DNA from: Gemmatimonadaceae bacterium
Lineage (GTDB): Bacteria > Gemmatimonadota > Gemmatimonadetes > Gemmatimonadales > Gemmatimonadaceae
Assembly (NCBI GenBank): GCA_014379355.1
Contig: JACMLX010000083.1
Span: 1 to 64,000 of the forward strand
Length of the DNA: 64,000 nucleotides
Direction of reading: 5' to 3'
Part shown: piece after piece, positions 61,110 through 64,000 of the stretch
Position numbering within the stretch: the stretch's first letter is position 1
Layout of the letters: every line of letters starts with the position of its first letter
Position numbers and translations under genes: made by a program
Notes under the pieces: model-generated
Databases searched by the model: none
The model's input: the letters and a program-made list of their open reading frames with translations, nothing else
What the model was told of the DNA's origin: nothing

Positions 61110-62449
61110 TGAACAGACCACGTCCATTCCTGAGCATCACGCCGCTGTCGTCACTGCCCGTTCGCCGCATGTGGCGCCGACCGTTGCTGGCTTTTTTCGT
61201 CATGATGGCGGGTGTGCTCGCCGCCTGTTCGGGCGGCAGTTCGGATGCGTGTGATGGCATCATCGGCCCGGTGCGCGTACTCACTCCCACGCCGGTGTCG
61301 CTCACACTCAATGTCGGCGCGATCGGTCAAGTCACCGCGAGCCTGTCGGGCGGTTGTCCGAGTGATGATCGCACCGTGCAATGGACATCGAGTGACGTCA
61401 ACGTCGCGACGGTTGACAATGCGGGCAAGGTCACCGCGACCGGCGGTGGCTCGGCCACGCTCACCGCCACCGCATTCGCCGGTCAGGCCCGCACGACCGT
61501 CGCGGTCACCGTGCGACCACGTGTCGCGACCAGCATCGATGCACGCCCAGACATCGATACGCTGTCACCGCTTGGCACACGCAATCTCAGCGTCACGGTC
61601 AAGGACCAGGATGGCGCGGTTCTCGCCAGCGCGCCGGCGGTCTGGCGTTCACTGACACCGTCGCTCGCGACCGTCAGCGCTGCAGGAATCGTGTCGGCCG
61701 TGGCCAGCGGAACCGCGACGATCGAAGTCGCAACCCCAGGCACCGGCACCGATTCGCTGCGTGACACCGTGCGCATCCTGATCGTACCGGCGTGCAGCCT
61801 GGTGCGACCGGCGCCGTTCGGCACCACGATCATCGGCAGCATCGACGCGTCCACGTGCCAGAACCTGTTCGGCTATCGGGTGGCGAACCAGTATTCCATC
61901 ACGGCGTCGGAACAGACGTACTACTCGATCCGCCTCGTACCGGCCATCACGCTGGCGCTCGTGCCGCTCAACATCTCGAGCGGCCTGTATGGATTGCCCG
62001 GTGCTGATACCGCTGTCACGGCTCTCGGAGTGATCCGTGCCGGCACCTTCGGATTTCTCGTCACAGCCAATGTGCAGACACCGGGCACGTACACGGTGTC
62101 GACGACGCTCAATCCCGATCCGCGGCTGACCTGCGCGACAACGGACGTGACGACGGGTGTGTCGTTCCAGACGGCGCTCACACCAGCGTGTGTGCAACGT
62201 GATATCCGCATCCTTCCGGCATTCTCCGTCGGACAGCAGGTGCGTATCACGGCGACGGCGCCCGGTTTTCCGGTGACGATCGAGCTGCGCAACGCGACAT
62301 CCGGCGCCGTCATCCAGCGCGCCACTGCGACCACGTCCGGCGGCGTCGCCACCATTGCGTTGACGAACACCACCGCGCGCTTCGGCATCGTTCGCGTGAG
62401 CGGGACGGGCACGGTGAACGATCTCGTGACGGTGACGGTCGCGCTGTAG
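61106..62449 (+). CDS. Big2 (Ig-like) domain lipoprotein
   Basis: FFVMMAGVLAACSGGSS lipobox; Big2-like WTSSDVNVATVDNAGKVTATGGGSATLTATAFAG. Confidence 0.82.
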   Translation: MMNRPRPFLSITPLSSLPVRRMWRRPLLAFFVMMAGVLAACSGGSSDACDGIIGPVRVLTPTPVSLTLNVGAIGQVTASLSGGCPSDDRTVQWTSSDVNVATVDNAGKVTATGGGSATLTATAFAGQARTTVAVTVRPRVATSIDARPDIDTLSPLGTRNLSVTVKDQDGAVLASAPAVWRSLTPSLATVSAAGIVSAVASGTATIEVATPGTGTDSLRDTVRILIVPACSLVRPAPFGTTIIGSIDASTCQNLFGYRVANQYSITASEQTYYSIRLVPAITLALVPLNISSGLYGLPGADTAVTALGVIRAGTFGFLVTANVQTPGTYTVSTTLNPDPRLTCATTDVTTGVSFQTALTPACVQRDIRILPAFSVGQQVRITATAPGFPVTIELRNATSGAVIQRATATTSGGVATIALTNTTARFGIVRVSGTGTVNDLVTVTVAL

Positions 62450-62477
62450 GCACACGCGCCTCGCATTCCCCCCGTGA

Positions 62478-62744
62478 TCACGCGGATCGTTCCTTCGTCT
62501 TCTGATACTTCTCGCGCAGGCGAGTTCCTTTGGCCGCCAGCTTCTTCGCGGCCGCTGCCGTCTTCGGCACTGGTTCACCCCACGCATGTGCCGACAAGGC
62601 GAGCCGTGTCGGCGAGCCGTCTACACCGACGAGCGGGCCGCGCAGTGTTGCGAAGTGACGCCGAAGAAATGATCCCTCGCGACGTATTTGCTCCGGCGTA
62701 TCTGCGGGACCGCGAACTCCCGGATTTCGCGTCGCTGCGGTCAT
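62478..62744 (-). CDS. Small basic hypothetical protein
   Basis: 88 aa, Lys/Arg-rich C-terminus; 4-bp overlap with the DUF2945 gene. Confidence 0.55.
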   Translation of the reverse strand: MTAATRNPGVRGPADTPEQIRREGSFLRRHFATLRGPLVGVDGSPTRLALSAHAWGEPVPKTAAAAKKLAAKGTRLREKYQKTKERSA

Positions 62745-63013
62745 TTCCGACCTCCCCGCTTGCGGAGCGACCCCGGTTTATGCGCCGCGAGCGCACCAGT
62801 CTTGTCGCTCCGTACGAGAATCTCCGGATTGTCCTTGGATGCGGCAACGTCGTGCGTCTTGATCCGCGTGGGCTTCGTGAGCGTGCGTTCGACTGTCCCT
62901 TCGATGGTGCCTTGTGACGATTTCCATGACACGGCCTCGTCCTTCGTGAACGTCTTTTCGGCGGCCGTTTTCACCGGTGACTTCCTGACGGATGTCTTTC
63001 TGCGCTCGGGCAT
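62741..63013 (-). CDS. DUF2945 (hypervirulence-associated TUDOR-like) protein
   Basis: KTFTKDEAVSWKSSQGTIEGTVERTLTKPTRIKTHDVAASKDNPEILVRSDKTGALAAHKPGSLRK matches the family pattern. Confidence 0.85.
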   Translation of the reverse strand: MPERRKTSVRKSPVKTAAEKTFTKDEAVSWKSSQGTIEGTVERTLTKPTRIKTHDVAASKDNPEILVRSDKTGALAAHKPGSLRKRGGRK

Positions 63014-63172
63014 CGTGCGCTCCTGGATTGGTGGCGGTTGTTCGTGACCTAAAGGCTGCGCTCTGCTATTCGTGCCGAGCCGACCGCGGCTGTGTACAAG
63101 ATGAGTGCAGGCGTGGGACTTCCCGATACGTGCACGCGGCAACCGCTGGCCGAGTGGCCGCCGAACGACGCA

Positions 63173-64000
63173 CTACGCGAGCGGCGCGTCGGCAGGTTGC
63201 GCGCGAACGGGCTGCGGATCGGCAGGGTGCGCAACGCGTTCCGCTGTCGCGCGCGGACGGATGTCGCGTCCCCGACTGCGCGCATGTACCTGCGTGAATT
63301 CTGCGCCGAACAGGAGGATGAGTGACGAATAGTTCACCCACAGCAGAATCAGGACCAGCGAGCCGGCCGAGCCGTACACGGACGTCGTGGACTCGCGGCC
63401 GAGGTACCACCCGAGTACGAACTTCCCGAGGACGAAGAGGATCGCCGTCAGCAGCGCGCCGAAGCGTACGTCCTTCCATTCGATGTGTGCATCGGGCAAC
63501 ACCTTGTAAATCGCCGCGAACAGCGCGGTCGCCACGAGGAATGAGCTGACACTGCCAAGCAGGCTCCACACCGCCGCTGGCACCTCGAGCAGTCGGGCGA
63601 TCCAGTCCGAGGCAATCTGCAGCGTCGTGGTGAGCACCAACGACGTGAGCAACAGGAACCCGATGCCGAGAATCATCGTGAACGAGCGGAAGCGATCGCG
63701 CAGGACGCTCACGATCATCCGGCCCGGCCTGGGCTTGATGCCCCAGACGGTGTTCAATGCATCCTGCAGCGCGGCGAAGACGCCTGTCGCACCAAGGATC
63801 AGCAGCAGGACACAGGTGAGCGATGCCAAGAGGTTCGTGGATGGCGTGCGGGTGCGCGCCACCATCTCCTGCACCGCGGTCGCCGCGCTCGCGCCGATGG
63901 CGGAACTGAGCTGCTGGGCGAGGACGCCACTGGCCGCATCCTTGCCGAACACGGCGCCAGCCACGGCGATCACGATCAGCAACAGCGGAGCCATCGAGAA
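63173..64000 (-). CDS. YihY/BrkB family membrane protein (5' end beyond right window edge)
   Basis: APLLLIVIAVAGAVFGKDAASGVLAQQL..., IKPRPGRMIVSVLRDRFRSFTMILGIGFLLLTSLV, LGRESTTSVYGSAGSLVLILLWVNYSSLILLFGAEFTQV. Confidence 0.88.
   Translation of the reverse strand, partial: FSMAPLLLIVIAVAGAVFGKDAASGVLAQQLSSAIGASAATAVQEMVARTRTPSTNLLASLTCVLLLILGATGVFAALQDALNTVWGIKPRPGRMIVSVLRDRFRSFTMILGIGFLLLTSLVLTTTLQIASDWIARLLEVPAAVWSLLGSVSSFLVATALFAAIYKVLPDAHIEWKDVRFGALLTAILFVLGKFVLGWYLGRESTTSVYGSAGSLVLILLWVNYSSLILLFGAEFTQVHARSRGRDIRPRATAERVAHPADPQPVRAQPADAPLA

Overview
High-GC bacterial chromosome segment; gene content (SusC/SusD, many ASPIC/UnbV FG-GAP proteins, M16 peptidase pair, Big2 proteins) suggests Gemmatimonadota or a relative, but this is inference. 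The left half to middle is an alpha-glucan/trehalose utilisation region: two Gfo/Idh/MocA oxidoreductases, SSS symporter plus small partner, aldose epimerase, GH77 4-alpha-glucanotransferase, two GH13 amylases, GH37 trehalase, two SLC45-like MFS transporters, SusC/SusD, two PAP2/vanadium-haloperoxidase-fold proteins, four large FG-GAP/ASPIC-UnbV proteins and a DUF3179 protein. The right part is more ordinary: GGDEF-EAL protein, aminotransferase, LLM oxidoreductase, Na+/H+ antiporter, Kir-like channel, PQQ dehydrogenase with cytochrome c, Big2 proteins, DUF2945 and BrkB. The most unusual signals are: (1) five long imperfect palindromes (about 180-340 bp), each next to a gene 3' end and falling into related sequence subfamilies; (2) a KirBac-type channel whose TVGYG/TIGYG selectivity filter is replaced by TSDTT; (3) tightly coupled operons combining trehalase or SusCD with ASPIC/UnbV, DUF3179 and PAP2 proteins; (4) a glycosidase-like gene without ATG/GTG/TTG start beside a TATAAT element that may be bidirectional. 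No tRNA, rRNA, CRISPR array, transposase or recognisable DNA-binding transcription factor was seen.
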